Source of the DNA: Atopobium minutum
GTDB lineage: Bacteria; Actinomycetota; Coriobacteriia; Coriobacteriales; Atopobiaceae
Assembly: GCA_900105895.1 (NCBI GenBank)
Contig: FNSH01000001.1
Span: 930,001-994,000, forward strand
DNA: 64,000 nucleotides
Reading direction: 5' to 3'
A model generated the notes under the pieces. The model did not search any database, was not told the DNA's origin, and worked only from the letters and a program-made list of their open reading frames with translations. Each line of letters opens with the position of its first letter. The stretch's first letter is position 1. Below, one piece after another: positions 16,168 through 25,360 of the stretch. The translations under genes and the position numbers were made by a program.

Positions 16168-19100
16168 CTATTTAGGGTTTCTAAAAAATCGTGAACCACG
16201 TATAGCAAACCAACCTCCAGCTACAAGACAGGTAATAAAACCAACACTTAAAAGATCTCCCGTTTTGGGCAGTTTAATTTTTTGCTGCTGTAACGTCTCT
16301 GGTGGAGTTTTAGGTTGCGGTGGTGTGGGCGGTTCAGGCGTAGGAGGTGTAGAAGGTGTGGGTGGCTCGGGAGGTGTGGGAGGCGTAGGAGGATCAGGTG
16401 GTGTAGGTGGTGTAGGAGGTTCGGGAGGCTTAGGGATTGAGAAGCTCTGATCTGCATCATCAAAATCTTCGTGGTTATCAAGTTCAACTTCATCCAGGTA
16501 TAGTTTTTCAAAGGCAACGACGTCTATGTTGTCATCAGGCTGCTTATCTATTGTGAAAGAAACCTCTATCTCACCACTTGGGGTATCCGGAGTAAATTCT
16601 ACCTCTGAAGCTGGAAGCTGTTTATCGTTAAGACGGAGTGGCTCTTTTGTCTTTTTATCCATCAATAGGCCAACCATTTTGTATGATTTACCAGGTGTAA
16701 GACCGGAGTAAGAAACGGTATCGCTAAGCTCTAGGGGAAAGTCCTGTATTGTTTTGTCCGACGTTTGCTTGTTTATAAGTTGCGTTTTTATGGCAGGAAC
16801 AGTAATGGTTTGCTGTTCATTATCCAAACGTGCATGGGTGGCAACACAACGAGTCCCTTCGTAAAGGCTTGTTTGTGCTACAAGCTTTGTACTGCGAATC
16901 GACTGTCTGTCCAATTCAAAAGCGCTGTCATGATCAAGATCAGTGTCTTGAGCTACGAACTCATAACTTTGCTCGGATAAAACCGGGTGTTGTTCTTCGT
17001 CTGCATCTATAAGTTCACTTTTGAGGATATATTTCGTTCCAGGAATTAGACCATGCACCTGCGTTTTGTCTGTGAGTTGCTGTGTGGCATCAAGGCTTAC
17101 CATTTGTTCTTGCGTCAGATCACAAATCAAATGAGTAACAATAGTGGGTATCCAGACCGTTTGCTGTTTATTGTTTAGATCATGGTGTTTTACAATCTCT
17201 TGTCCACTGGCATCAAACAGAGAAACACACGATACTATGCGGTGGGGAAGCTCATTGGAGTCATCAAGCGAGAAGTGCAAATCTATGGTTCCGGATGACT
17301 CTTTGGGGCTAAATTTTTCTTCACACACGACGCTGCCGAAGCTGGGGTCAAGCTTCTTACCCGTATCCGCATCAACCAAGCTCGCTTTAAGTGAGTATGA
17401 AGCACCTGTAACAAGACCAGAGTAAGAAATTTTGTCTTGTAGCTTGATTGGAGATGAGCTTACGGTATCCACACTATCTTTGGAGGTTGCATCCTCTGCA
17501 GTGGTAGCGACCTCATCTATATCTGAGTGAGCAATAGTGTGACTTTGATTTGTGGTTTCAAGGAGCTCAGTTTGGATCTTTGGTTGTAGCACGCCAAATT
17601 TCACAATTGCTACGCCAGACTGTGTAGTGACCTGAGGACTTACAAACCCAAGGACAACATAGGGGGTATCACCCGTTTCTTTTTTAGCAAGCACTCTGAG
17701 CATAGCCGTGCATTCAGAGTATGTGCCGGGTTTTACCACATTCTTTGGTTGCTTTACATGGCCACAAAGCATGGGGAGTACGCCAGAACCCTTTGTCTCA
17801 TTCGTGTGAGGATCATTAGCATGAAGACCACTAAAGTCCCAGCCAGAAGAACTAGAATGCTTCCAAGGAAAACTTAGCGCAAAAGCTACGTCATCAACAA
17901 GGTTAATAGCGGTGCCCTCTGCTTCAGAAAGTTTTGCAAGTTGGTTTGCCATGTCGTCCCAGGTAGCTCCAGATAAGAGCTTATCGATAAGAACTTCGGT
18001 GGATTCTTCTCCCTTATAACCCACGCTATTGTTTGTCCATGCATAAATGTAGGGAGAGCAGTTTGTAGCAAAGGCACGAAAATAGGCGCTGTCATAGGAA
18101 ACGTTGGTTTTAAACTCGTACTTATCGCCAACATGTATCTGGGAAAGGTCGATAGAGTCAAATTTTCCCCACGGCCACATGGCCATTTCGTCTGGATTAG
18201 ATATATGCGCCAGGCCATATGCTGGTGTTGCAGGGGCTAAGGTGTCCATGAGCATGTCGATGGCTTTTTTGCTTGTAATTTTGAGGGTAATGGAAGGCTG
18301 AGCAAAGGGGGAGAGGGCCAACGTAAGCTCGCCCGTATTTTTGTCGTAGTATGCTCCTTTTTGAGCGCTGAGTTTATACGGTTGTGAGTTGCTGTCGGTA
18401 TAGGCAACAAGGTCATCAAGAGAGATTTTTGAGGCTTGGGCTTTATCCAGCAGCGGAATGGTTACAGTATTTTCTAGAGAGTCCACGTCAATAACCTGAG
18501 TGGCAGCCAGAGGTTTAACGTCTTTTCTATCACTTGTTACACGTACTTGAAATTGTGTTTGTAGTCCGTCTTTAAGCTTTATACCTACGAGCTGTTGAGC
18601 CTGCATGCCAAAAGCAATTTCTTGGCCTTGTTGGTTAGTAAACAAAGTCTTTGGAATATAGGCAATGCCAGAACCACTGTCATAAATTACGCCTTGGATA
18701 CGTGTGCCAGATGTGTTATCCACAGCAAAAACGGTATCGTAAACGGTGCCGCCATGCGTGAGCTTGGTCGCATCAATAAAAGCAGCATAGTATGTATCGG
18801 AAGCGTCAAACAAATGCACTGCAGACTCATACTGTCCCACAATCGTATCAAGGGCAGTTTGCTGATGAGCCCATATGCTGTCCAAAGTTGCATCCTGTGC
18901 CAAAACATCCGCATCTGCCAGGGTGTATTTGACCGTCATGGTATGTCCGGAATCCCTGAGCTTTGGCTTGGCTAAAGACGCTCCTAAAGCGCGAGCGTAG
19001 TTCATGCTAAGCGAGAAAAGCGTCTGAAAACCCGATAGAGGCGATGGGTTGTTATCATCATGAGAAGGTGAGGTATCTTGTATCAAAGACATGTCCAGGT

Positions 19101-19332
19101 GTTGACCAAGATACTCTTCTGTTTGTGGATAGATTTGTTCCGAGGATTGAGTGCTTTCTTGCTTTGTATGGTCTCCTTTTGCCAGGGCTAATGTGGTGCA
19201 TTGAGCAAGCGATGAAGGTGCAATCATACCTCCGGTTAAAAGAAAGCATAAGCAAAATGCTAGTATGCGCTGGACAACAGTAAACAAATGCCGTTTATTG
19301 GGAGGTTGAGGGTGGTGAAACATGTAAGACAT
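16168..19332 (-). CDS. LPXTG-anchored VaFE-repeat surface protein
   Basis: A 1054-residue secreted wall protein. A signal peptide (hydrophobic ILAFCLCFLLTGG) ends around residue 45-50. A large N-terminal region (about 50-560) with ATNCSPYIYAW resembles the N-domains of coriobacterial VaFE proteins. Three VaFE-type repeats of about 110 residues follow, each starting like the segment SYSGLVTGASYSL. Only the third has a clear VAFE core (VVAFEKLY); the others read IVSCVSLF and LVAQTSLY. A Pro-Thr-rich stalk built on PPTPP units leads to LPKTGD, a membrane span and RNPK, so it is a sortase substrate. GAGGAGAA precedes the ATG. Confidence 0.88.
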   Translation of the reverse strand: MSYMFHHPQPPNKRHLFTVVQRILAFCLCFLLTGGMIAPSSLAQCTTLALAKGDHTKQESTQSSEQIYPQTEEYLGQHLDMSLIQDTSPSHDDNNPSPLSGFQTLFSLSMNYARALGASLAKPKLRDSGHTMTVKYTLADADVLAQDATLDSIWAHQQTALDTIVGQYESAVHLFDASDTYYAAFIDATKLTHGGTVYDTVFAVDNTSGTRIQGVIYDSGSGIAYIPKTLFTNQQGQEIAFGMQAQQLVGIKLKDGLQTQFQVRVTSDRKDVKPLAATQVIDVDSLENTVTIPLLDKAQASKISLDDLVAYTDSNSQPYKLSAQKGAYYDKNTGELTLALSPFAQPSITLKITSKKAIDMLMDTLAPATPAYGLAHISNPDEMAMWPWGKFDSIDLSQIHVGDKYEFKTNVSYDSAYFRAFATNCSPYIYAWTNNSVGYKGEESTEVLIDKLLSGATWDDMANQLAKLSEAEGTAINLVDDVAFALSFPWKHSSSSGWDFSGLHANDPHTNETKGSGVLPMLCGHVKQPKNVVKPGTYSECTAMLRVLAKKETGDTPYVVLGFVSPQVTTQSGVAIVKFGVLQPKIQTELLETTNQSHTIAHSDIDEVATTAEDATSKDSVDTVSSSPIKLQDKISYSGLVTGASYSLKASLVDADTGKKLDPSFGSVVCEEKFSPKESSGTIDLHFSLDDSNELPHRIVSCVSLFDASGQEIVKHHDLNNKQQTVWIPTIVTHLICDLTQEQMVSLDATQQLTDKTQVHGLIPGTKYILKSELIDADEEQHPVLSEQSYEFVAQDTDLDHDSAFELDRQSIRSTKLVAQTSLYEGTRCVATHARLDNEQQTITVPAIKTQLINKQTSDKTIQDFPLELSDTVSYSGLTPGKSYKMVGLLMDKKTKEPLRLNDKQLPASEVEFTPDTPSGEIEVSFTIDKQPDDNIDVVAFEKLYLDEVELDNHEDFDDADQSFSIPKPPEPPTPPTPPDPPTPPTPPEPPTPSTPPTPEPPTPPQPKTPPETLQQQKIKLPKTGDLLSVGFITCLVAGGWFAIRGSRFFRNPK

Positions 19333-19474
19333 AGGCTTCTCCTCTAGCTTCTTCTCAGTACAATGCGTACGAGCACCATGCTAGAAGCCAAGCCAAACAC
19401 AAATCCAACAACTACAAACAAATTGTTTTGCAAAAAGTATTTCGTGCGAATAGGCCCGTTTCCATGGAGTTACC

Positions 19475-19503
19475 TTGTTCTGCGAAAACGAGCACGGTAT
19501 ACT
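19475..19503 (+). promoter_or_regulatory. Promoter of tRNA-Gly
   Basis: TTGTTC (19475-19480) and TATACT (19498-19503) are separated by 17 bases and lie 34 bases upstream of the tRNA. This is the expected sigma-70-type spacing. Confidence 0.6.
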
Positions 19504-19537
19504 ATTCTTTGCGCCGCTTTGCTCGGCGAAAAAGTAA

Positions 19538-19612
19538 GCGGGCATCGCCAAGTGGTAAGGCAACGGCTTCCCAAGCCGTCATGCGCGGGTTCGAATCCCG
19601 TTGCCCGCTCCA
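19538..19612 (+). tRNA. tRNA-Gly (anticodon CCC)
   Basis: The acceptor arm GCGGGCA pairs with TGCCCGC. The anticodon arm has loop TTCCCAA, giving anticodon CCC (reads GGG). The T-arm GGGTTCGAATCCC is standard, and the 3' CCA is encoded. The D-arm is short, as usual for glycine tRNAs. Confidence 0.96.
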
Positions 19613-19624
19613 AAAGACTCGTAG

Positions 19625-19651
19625 AGCCCCAATTTTGGGGCTTTGTTTTTT
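19625..19651 (+). terminator. Terminator of tRNA-Gly
   Basis: AGCCCCAA/TTGGGGCT hairpin followed by TTGTTTTTT, 12 bases after the tRNA. Confidence 0.9.
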
Positions 19652-19665
19652 AGCTGGGAGGTTGT

Positions 19666-20169
19666 ATGGCTCGTTTGATGGCACCCATGGCCAAGCGTCT
19701 TATAACCCTACTTGATTCCTATCGCACATCAGACGGAGCATATCAGCTACCCACTACGGTTTTTGCTGAAGCGCTCATGAACCTTGCGCTCGAAATTAGC
19801 GGGGACGAGCTCGCATTTTTTCCTAAAGCGGACGAGGTCATATGGGCGGTTGCACGCCATGAAGGCTATATCATTCCGGATTATCCTCTGGACTCAAACT
19901 CCGAGGTTAAAAGTTTTTTGGAAGAGTATGAGGCTACCAATACCACCGATTGGTATATTAGGCATGGATTGTCCATCATGTCGATCACCCATTTTTGGCT
20001 GTACTCTTGCTTTATGGCCCGCAATCTTTTGTTTTGGCGGAAACTGTTTGTTTTTAAAGCAAGTGATGTCTCTGAGGTAAACGCCCTTGCCAAGCAGGTT
20101 CATGATGCATTGATATTTTGCTTAAGTGAACAAACCAGTAATGATGATCCACGGCTTTTTGCTGTATAA
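19666..20169 (+). CDS. Hypothetical cytoplasmic protein
   Basis: A 167-residue protein of no family I recognise. It contains an N-terminal helical part (MAKRLITLLDSYRT), a segment with FAEALMNLALEISGDELAFFPKADE, and aromatic stretches (THFWLYSCFMARNLLFWRKLF) that could be a buried helix or a membrane-associated one. GGGAGG lies eight bases before the ATG. It stands between the tRNA-Gly terminator and an aminopeptidase 36 bases downstream, with which it may be co-transcribed. Confidence 0.65.
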   Translation: MARLMAPMAKRLITLLDSYRTSDGAYQLPTTVFAEALMNLALEISGDELAFFPKADEVIWAVARHEGYIIPDYPLDSNSEVKSFLEEYEATNTTDWYIRHGLSIMSITHFWLYSCFMARNLLFWRKLFVFKASDVSEVNALAKQVHDALIFCLSEQTSNDDPRLFAV

Positions 20170-20205
20170 AGAACCGAGTGCCCCAAATATGAGAGGAACA
20201 GTTCT

Positions 20206-21485
20206 ATGGCTATGACAAAGCAAGCGTGTGCTACCCGCATGGAAGAACTCAAAGATGCAATCACAGCGTATGCAAAATTGCTCGTGGAGGACGGTGCTGC
20301 AATTCAGTCGGGTCAGGAACTTGTGGTTCAGTGTCCGGTAGAGGCATACGAGTTTGGTCGCCTTGTTGTAGAACAGGCTTATGCTGCTGGGGTTGGGCAT
20401 GTAACTATGATATGGGGTGATGAGCCTCTTGCGCGCCTGGATTATCTTAATTGTCCTGTTTCTTACTTTGAGACGGTACCTTCTTGGAAGCGAGAGCAGC
20501 TTAATTCTCTTGCCGAGAAGGGCGCGGCATTTTTGTTTATTGCTGGTTCGGATCCTATGGCACTTGCCGGCATTGATCCTGCAAAGCCGGCCGCTGCGTC
20601 TCGTGCACGTAACTCACAATGCAGCTCTTTTCGCGATGGCATGGACTTTGGTCGTAACGTCTGGTGCATTGCTGGTGTTCCGGTAAAGGCATGGGCCACC
20701 ACGGTATTCTCGGACGTTTCTGAGGATGAGGCTATGGTTAAGCTTTGGGAAGCAATCTTGGCTGTGTCTCGCTCTCTTACGGGGATCCCCACAAGAATTG
20801 GGAAGAGCATAACGCTCGTTTTAATAGAAACCTTGAGCTTCTTAATAGCTATAAGTTCGATAGGTTGCGGTATAGTTCTTCTAACGGCACCAATCTTACG
20901 CTTGGTCTTACCAAGAAGCATGTTTGGGAAGGCGGCGCTGCTACTACTGTCTCTGGAACACGCTTCTTTCCCAACATTCCTACCGAGGAAGTCTTTACAA
21001 CACCTGACCGCATGCGTGCCAACGGCAAGGTTTTCTCGGCATTACCGCTGGTAAGAAATGGTGTAACCATTAAGGACTTTTGGTTTGAGTTTAAGGATGG
21101 GCACGTTGTAGATTTTGGTGCGGCTCAGGGTGAAGAAGTTCTTAAAAGCATCCTCGATACCGATGAGGGCGCAAAGTACCTGGGTGAATGTGCCCTGATT
21201 TCTAAGTTTACGCCCATTCGTCAGAGCGGTGTGCTCTTTTATAACACCCTGTATGATGAGAACGCTTCGTGTCACTTGGCTATTGGCACTGGCTTTCCTG
21301 AGTGCTACGAGGGCGGATTAGATATGAGCCCCGAGGAGCTACTCGAGTGTGGCGTTAACAAGTCGCACACGCACGTTGACTTTATGATTGGTTCCGACGA
21401 TTTGAATATTGTGGGAATTACGGCAAATGATGAAGAGGTTCCTGTGTTTATTGATGGCAGCTGGGCATGGGATGACCAAGCGTGA
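20206..21485 (+). pseudogene. M29-family aminopeptidase, one-base frameshift
   Basis: Two reading frames together encode a full-length M29 aminopeptidase (AmpS/PepS/AmpT type, about 426 residues), a cytosolic metallo-enzyme that trims peptides from the N-terminus. The first frame (from 20206) runs through GQELVVQCPVEAYEFGRLVV to WEAILAVSRSLTG; the second continues DPHKNWEEHNARF through SSSNGTNLTLGL, FPNIPTEEVFTTP and HTHVDFMIG, which hold the metal ligands. The break is at the G-run 20781-20784: adding one G restores SLTGDPHKNWEEHN. A sequencing error or a genuine inactivation are both possible; all motifs are intact on either side. Confidence 0.85.
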
Positions 21486-21509
21486 TAGAATAAGCGCGCA
21501 TCATTTTTT

Positions 21510-21585
21510 GGGCCGTTAGCTCAGTTGGTAGAGCAGGGGACTTTTAATCCCAAGGTCGTGGGTTCGACCCCCACACGGCCCACCA
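21510..21585 (+). tRNA. tRNA-Lys (anticodon TTT)
   Basis: Acceptor GGGCCGT pairs with ACGGCCC. The anticodon loop CTTTTAA gives TTT (lysine). T-arm GGGTTCGACCCC and an encoded CCA are present. The D-loop TAGCTCAGTTGGTAGAGCA is typical. Confidence 0.97.
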
Positions 21586-21596
21586 TTTTTGATGAG

Positions 21597-21632
21597 AAAC
21601 CCCAGGAAACTAAGCTTCCTGGGGTTTATTTG
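21597..21632 (+). terminator. Terminator of tRNA-Lys
   Basis: A 12-bp stem (AAACCCCAGGAA with TTCCTGGGGTTT) and a 7-base loop, followed by ATTTG. It also insulates the leftward small ORFs beyond. Confidence 0.85.
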
Positions 21633-21673
21633 TATGAAGCTTTTATCTACATATTTTTGTCCCATAAGCCTAT

Positions 21674-21925
21674 TCACGATATACAGAGCAACAACGACGT
21701 TAGGAGCAGGCTCACACAAAGGGCAACAATAGCTCCAATCTTATGCTTTTGTGGGGCATTAGGGTTTGCAAGTGCTTCAACGGAAATTGCAATCACAAAG
21801 CAGTTCCAGATAAACAAGCGCACTCCATCGGAAGCTGGTACTATGCGCGAAAAGAAGATAAGTATCAAGAGAGCCGCGAGTATTGATGCAGCTCTAGTGA
21901 CTATGTGAATGACCTTGTCTTTCAT
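21674..21925 (-). CDS. Small membrane protein of unknown function
   Basis: An 83-residue protein with three hydrophobic segments (AASILAALLILIFF, FIWNCFVIAISVEALA, IGAIVALCVSLLLTSLLL). The ATG at 21925 is used; a TTG at 21946 would add seven residues and neither has a strong Shine-Dalgarno. It lies in an AT-rich stretch with another small membrane ORF upstream on the same strand. No family is recognised; it could belong to an acquired segment next to the tRNA-Lys. Confidence 0.5.
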   Translation of the reverse strand: MKDKVIHIVTRAASILAALLILIFFSRIVPASDGVRLFIWNCFVIAISVEALANPNAPQKHKIGAIVALCVSLLLTSLLLCIS

Positions 21926-22011
21926 TTTAGTATTTCGACACTCCAATGATTAACTTCTTCTTAAAATAGTGCAAGAAATAAGTAGCATATATAAATAATT
22001 TTTAATATATA

Positions 22012-22275
22012 CTAATGACCAATAATAAAAAGAAATAAAATAAGACAAATAACATTAAGTACCAAGCTACCTATTTTGTCAGGAAAGTATTTCTTCCATA
22101 GATAAATATTCAGCATGCAGTTACTGACTATAATTGTTTTAAAAATAAAGTCTGTCAGTGGCGATGGTGGGAAAAGTAGATAGAGCAAAGAAGTTGCTAA
22201 TGCAATATATCCTCCAGTAAGGTATATAACTTTTGCACGGCCTGTAAGGTCGGTCCCTTGCTTTTGTTGCTCCAT
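22012..22275 (-). CDS. Small membrane protein of unknown function
   Basis: An 87-residue protein, MEQQKQGTDLTGRAK at the N-terminus followed by three hydrophobic spans (VIYLTGGYIALATSLLYLLF, FIFKTIIVSNCMLNIYLW, LVLNVICLILFLFIIGH). A weak GGGGTGA lies before the ATG. Codon use is AT-rich and unlike the flanking housekeeping genes. The topology resembles the small ORF 86 bases downstream, so the two may form a unit. Confidence 0.5.
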   Translation of the reverse strand: MEQQKQGTDLTGRAKVIYLTGGYIALATSLLYLLFPPSPLTDFIFKTIIVSNCMLNIYLWKKYFPDKIGSLVLNVICLILFLFIIGH

Positions 22276-22290
22276 GATGTCACCCCATCT

Positions 22291-22500
22291 TTATAAAGGC
22301 AGTGGTATAAGAATTATGATGAGGAATAATTTTTGAATAAATAAGCAAATTGTATGGGTGTACATGCCACCGTGCCATTTTTTGTAAAACTTAGCTTCAT
22401 GGTTTATCTCCATAAAAACCAAAGTACTTTTTTTATAAAAATACCCGAAAAAACTCATTGTCAATATATAAAATAGAGACATTTGGTAAGCTTGTTGCAC
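22291..22500 (-). CDS. Doubtful small ORF in AT-rich region
   Basis: A 69-codon ORF with a GTG start and hydrophobic ends (SLFYILTMSFFGYF, LFLIIILIPLPL). No Shine-Dalgarno is visible. A TTGACA-like -35 on this strand (22464-22459) lies inside it, so the region may instead be the leader of the gene at 22275. If this ORF is not real, 22276-22680 holds only AT-rich sequence and the purB promoter. Confidence 0.2.
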   Translation of the reverse strand: MQQAYQMSLFYILTMSFFGYFYKKSTLVFMEINHEAKFYKKWHGGMYTHTICLFIQKLFLIIILIPLPL

Positions 22501-22680
22501 ATTCAGTTAAATTTTATAGGCACTTGTCAAAACAGATCACCGCGCCTGTCTCTTTGTTTACGTATCAACTGCGCACACCATGAATTCGATGTAGTCCTAT
22601 ATGAAGGTTTTAAGCCCGTCTTAGCTCGGGTTACAATCAAAGGGCATTCTAGCTTGCATCTCTCCTCGAAAGGACAACGC

Positions 22681-24030
22681 ATGATTGATAGGTATACTCA
22701 CCCCGAAATGGGTCACGTATTTACGCTTGAGAACAAGTACCGCATCTGGCAAGAAATTGAGGTGCTGGCTTGCGAGGCTCATGCTGAGTTGGGCGAATCT
22801 GGCATTACGCGCCAAGAGGCTGAGTGGATCCGCAATCATGCAAAGTTTAACAAGGCCGAGGTAGATGAGATTGAAGCAACCACCAACCATGATGTCATTG
22901 CCTTTCTCACCAATATGGCATCCTACATTGATGCCGAGGTTCCCGAAGGTGATCCTAAGCCAAGTAGGTGGGTTCATTACGGAATGACCAGCTCTGACCT
23001 GGGCGACACCGCCCTGTGCTATCAGCTGGTTCAAGCCACTGATATTCTTATCGAGGATTGCCGCAAGCTGGGAGCCATTTGCAAACGCCGCGCCTTTGAG
23101 GAGCGCGACACCATATGTGTTGGCCGTACGCACGGCATCCATGCAGAGCCTATGACCTTTGGTATGAAGTTTGGCTCTTGGGCCTGGGAGCTGCGTCGTA
23201 ATCTGGACCGCCTTATTGATGCGCGCAAAAATGTTGCTTGTGGTGCAATTTCTGGTGCGGTGGGTACGTATTCCAGCATTAACCCTGCGGTAGAAGAGTA
23301 TGTATGCAAGCGCCTTGGCCTGTCGCATGATCCTTTGTCTACGCAGGTTATCTCGCGTGATCATCATGCCTATTTAGCAGGCGTTTTGGCAACGGTGGCA
23401 GCCAGTTGTGAGCGTATTGCAACAGAGATTCGCAATCTGCAAAAGACAGATACGCTGGAAGCAGAGGAACCATTCCGCAAGGGGCAAAAGGGTTCATCCG
23501 CTATGCCACACAAGCGCAATCCCATTACTGTCGAGAAGGTCTGCGGCCTTTCGCGTGTGGTAAAAGCCAATGCCCAGGTTGCGTTTGATAACGTTGCTCT
23601 TTGGCATGAGCGTGACATCTCTCACAGCTCGGCCGAGCGTGTAGCTCTGGCAGACAGCTTTATTGCGCTGGATCATATGTTTAGCTGCCTAATCCGTATT
23701 GTTGACGGATTGGTGCTGTACCCTGCACAAATGATGGCTAACCTCAATAAGACGCGCGGATTGATTTTCTCGTCGAAGGTGTTACTTCATCTGGTGGATA
23801 CAGGGATTACTCGCGAGGATGCTTACAAGATTGTGCAAGAAAACGCTATGGCAACCTGGCGTGAGATTCAGCAGTGCGAGCCGGGTAGCACGTTTTGCGA
23901 GAAGCTTGAGGCAGATGAGCGCTGTACATTAAGCGCCGAAGAGCTCAAAAATATCTTTGACCCCCAGTCATTCCTCACGCGTGTTGGCATTGTGTTTGAC
24001 CGCCTTGAACAGGTGAGTTTTGAGGACTAG
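22681..24030 (+). CDS. purB: Adenylosuccinate lyase
   Basis: A 449-residue fumarase/aspartase superfamily enzyme acting twice in purine synthesis: SAICAR to AICAR, and adenylosuccinate to AMP, each releasing fumarate. The superfamily signature is SSAMPHKRNP at about residues 274-283; TSSDLGDTA and GRTHGIHAEP are also present. The frame is open from 22483, but ATG 22681 follows AAAGGA and starts with the conserved MIDRYTHPEM. A possible -10 TACAAT is at 22632. purC and purH elsewhere in the window serve the same pathway. Confidence 0.95.
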   Translation: MIDRYTHPEMGHVFTLENKYRIWQEIEVLACEAHAELGESGITRQEAEWIRNHAKFNKAEVDEIEATTNHDVIAFLTNMASYIDAEVPEGDPKPSRWVHYGMTSSDLGDTALCYQLVQATDILIEDCRKLGAICKRRAFEERDTICVGRTHGIHAEPMTFGMKFGSWAWELRRNLDRLIDARKNVACGAISGAVGTYSSINPAVEEYVCKRLGLSHDPLSTQVISRDHHAYLAGVLATVAASCERIATEIRNLQKTDTLEAEEPFRKGQKGSSAMPHKRNPITVEKVCGLSRVVKANAQVAFDNVALWHERDISHSSAERVALADSFIALDHMFSCLIRIVDGLVLYPAQMMANLNKTRGLIFSSKVLLHLVDTGITREDAYKIVQENAMATWREIQQCEPGSTFCEKLEADERCTLSAEELKNIFDPQSFLTRVGIVFDRLEQVSFED

Positions 24031-24049
24031 CAAGTAAGTTTTGAGGACT
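24016..24049 (+). repeat. Tandem duplication at the end of purB
   Basis: AGTTTTGAGGACT occurs at 24016-24028 and again at 24037-24049, a 21-base period that repeats the last codons of purB after its stop. The second copy supplies the GAGGA used as ribosome binding site by the next gene. Confidence 0.75.
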
Positions 24050-24052
24050 CGT

Positions 24053-25270
24053 ATGACCAAAAAGTACGCTGGAATTACTCGTCGTAGTTTTTTGAAGGGT
24101 ACGGCCACTGCGGGAGTGGTGGCCGTTTCTCTTAACACGCTTGTTGGCTGTAAGCACCCCGCGGATGATACAAACAAAGCGCCTACGGTGTTGGACGATA
24201 ATGCGGCAACAAGCATTTTGGATGAGTACAAAGAGGTAGATCTTCCCTACGCACAGTCAGGTTCCTGGTCCTTGCCACTGGGAACGGTAATCCATACGGG
24301 CGAGGGTAGCTGGCTGCCTGTGATGGCAACGGGAGATACCGCAACGCAGCCTATCAAGGGCTCGGTTTTCTCGACAGCATCGGGAAACCTAAGCGACGTG
24401 GTGCCTAAGTGCATTACCACAGATGGCTCTGGTTGGGTTGTCTATGACGTTGCATGCTCTGATAGCGCCTATGCGTGGGTAGAGCTTAACCTCATTACGC
24501 GTGCCTGGGTATTGTATGCATCAAAACTTGAGGGTGGCGCATTTGCGGGTAGTGCTTCCAAGCTGTGGGAAGCGGATGATTCCTATGATCCGCCACAGAT
24601 GGCCGTATCGGGTACCAAGGTGTTTTGGCAGGTTATACCCTCTGCTTCGGGAAAGCATTCCGCAGAAAATTCCAATGGCTACCTTTGGAATTTAGGAGAC
24701 TCACAAGCTACCTCTGTGGTAGAAAGCGCTGGTCGTTTTGGCATGGCTCCTTCTGTTTCTGGATCCACCATTACGCTTGCGCCACGCGTCTCCTCCAAGC
24801 AAGGTGTTTTGTATGGCGTAACCACCTATGACTTGAGCAATGACCTTTCTTCCCAGGTAGACCAACTTATTTTGCCGGTTGGCGTCAAGCCTTTTTATGC
24901 CACCCGCATTGGCGATACCTTTGTTATTTCCATTGAAGCTAACTATAATTCGGGCGGCTTGCTGGGCAAGATGGGCACGTATATTGGCAACAATTCCAAC
25001 GGCTTTATTGCGCTGTCACGCGAGCCGGCTGCTGTTGTGAGCGGTACAGAGGCAGGCGTGTATTTTATTAAGAGTAAGGCGTCATATTTTGTGGTGGATA
25101 CCGCTGCAAAAACCTACGCTATCTTGCCTGCAAATGACCGTGCGTTGGACTACGGAGAATATCCCGCTCGCGATGGCGTAACCAATGAATTTGTAACGTA
25201 CTCAACTATAAAGAACAAGGGTACCGGGTATCCGTCTGTTGTTATCGTAAGGTCTTTTGCCTTGTCGTAG
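24053..25270 (+). CDS. Tat-exported lipoprotein of unknown function
   Basis: A 405-residue protein with a twin-arginine signal (TRRSFLKGTATAGVVAVSLNT) and a lipobox LVGC at about residues 28-31, so it is probably exported folded and lipid-anchored. The mature part is rich in Gly, Ser, Thr and Tyr with recurring short strands (GSWLPVMATGD, GWVVYDVACSD, GRFGMAPSVSGSTITLAPR), suggesting a beta-propeller-like fold. A TTG at 24041 is possible, but ATG 24053 has GAGGA seven bases before it. No family is recognised. It sits between purB and a two-component system. Confidence 0.75.
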   Translation: MTKKYAGITRRSFLKGTATAGVVAVSLNTLVGCKHPADDTNKAPTVLDDNAATSILDEYKEVDLPYAQSGSWSLPLGTVIHTGEGSWLPVMATGDTATQPIKGSVFSTASGNLSDVVPKCITTDGSGWVVYDVACSDSAYAWVELNLITRAWVLYASKLEGGAFAGSASKLWEADDSYDPPQMAVSGTKVFWQVIPSASGKHSAENSNGYLWNLGDSQATSVVESAGRFGMAPSVSGSTITLAPRVSSKQGVLYGVTTYDLSNDLSSQVDQLILPVGVKPFYATRIGDTFVISIEANYNSGGLLGKMGTYIGNNSNGFIALSREPAAVVSGTEAGVYFIKSKASYFVVDTAAKTYAILPANDRALDYGEYPARDGVTNEFVTYSTIKNKGTGYPSVVIVRSFALS

Positions 25271-25360
25271 ATGAAAATTTTATTAACCTGCGTTAGAATG
25301 TAAAGCTACAGTAGTTTTGCACCAATGGATTGATGAGTAAAAGTATAAGAGGAGACCAAC

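Noticed and set aside
16340-16440. Repeated GGTGTAGG-type units as a satellite
   Set aside because: They encode the Pro-Thr stalk of the wall-anchored protein on the minus strand.
20781-20784. Programmed ribosomal frameshift in the aminopeptidase gene
   Set aside because: No typical slippery heptamer plus downstream structure is apparent, and the same one-base loss recurs in unrelated genes, so error or mutation is simpler.
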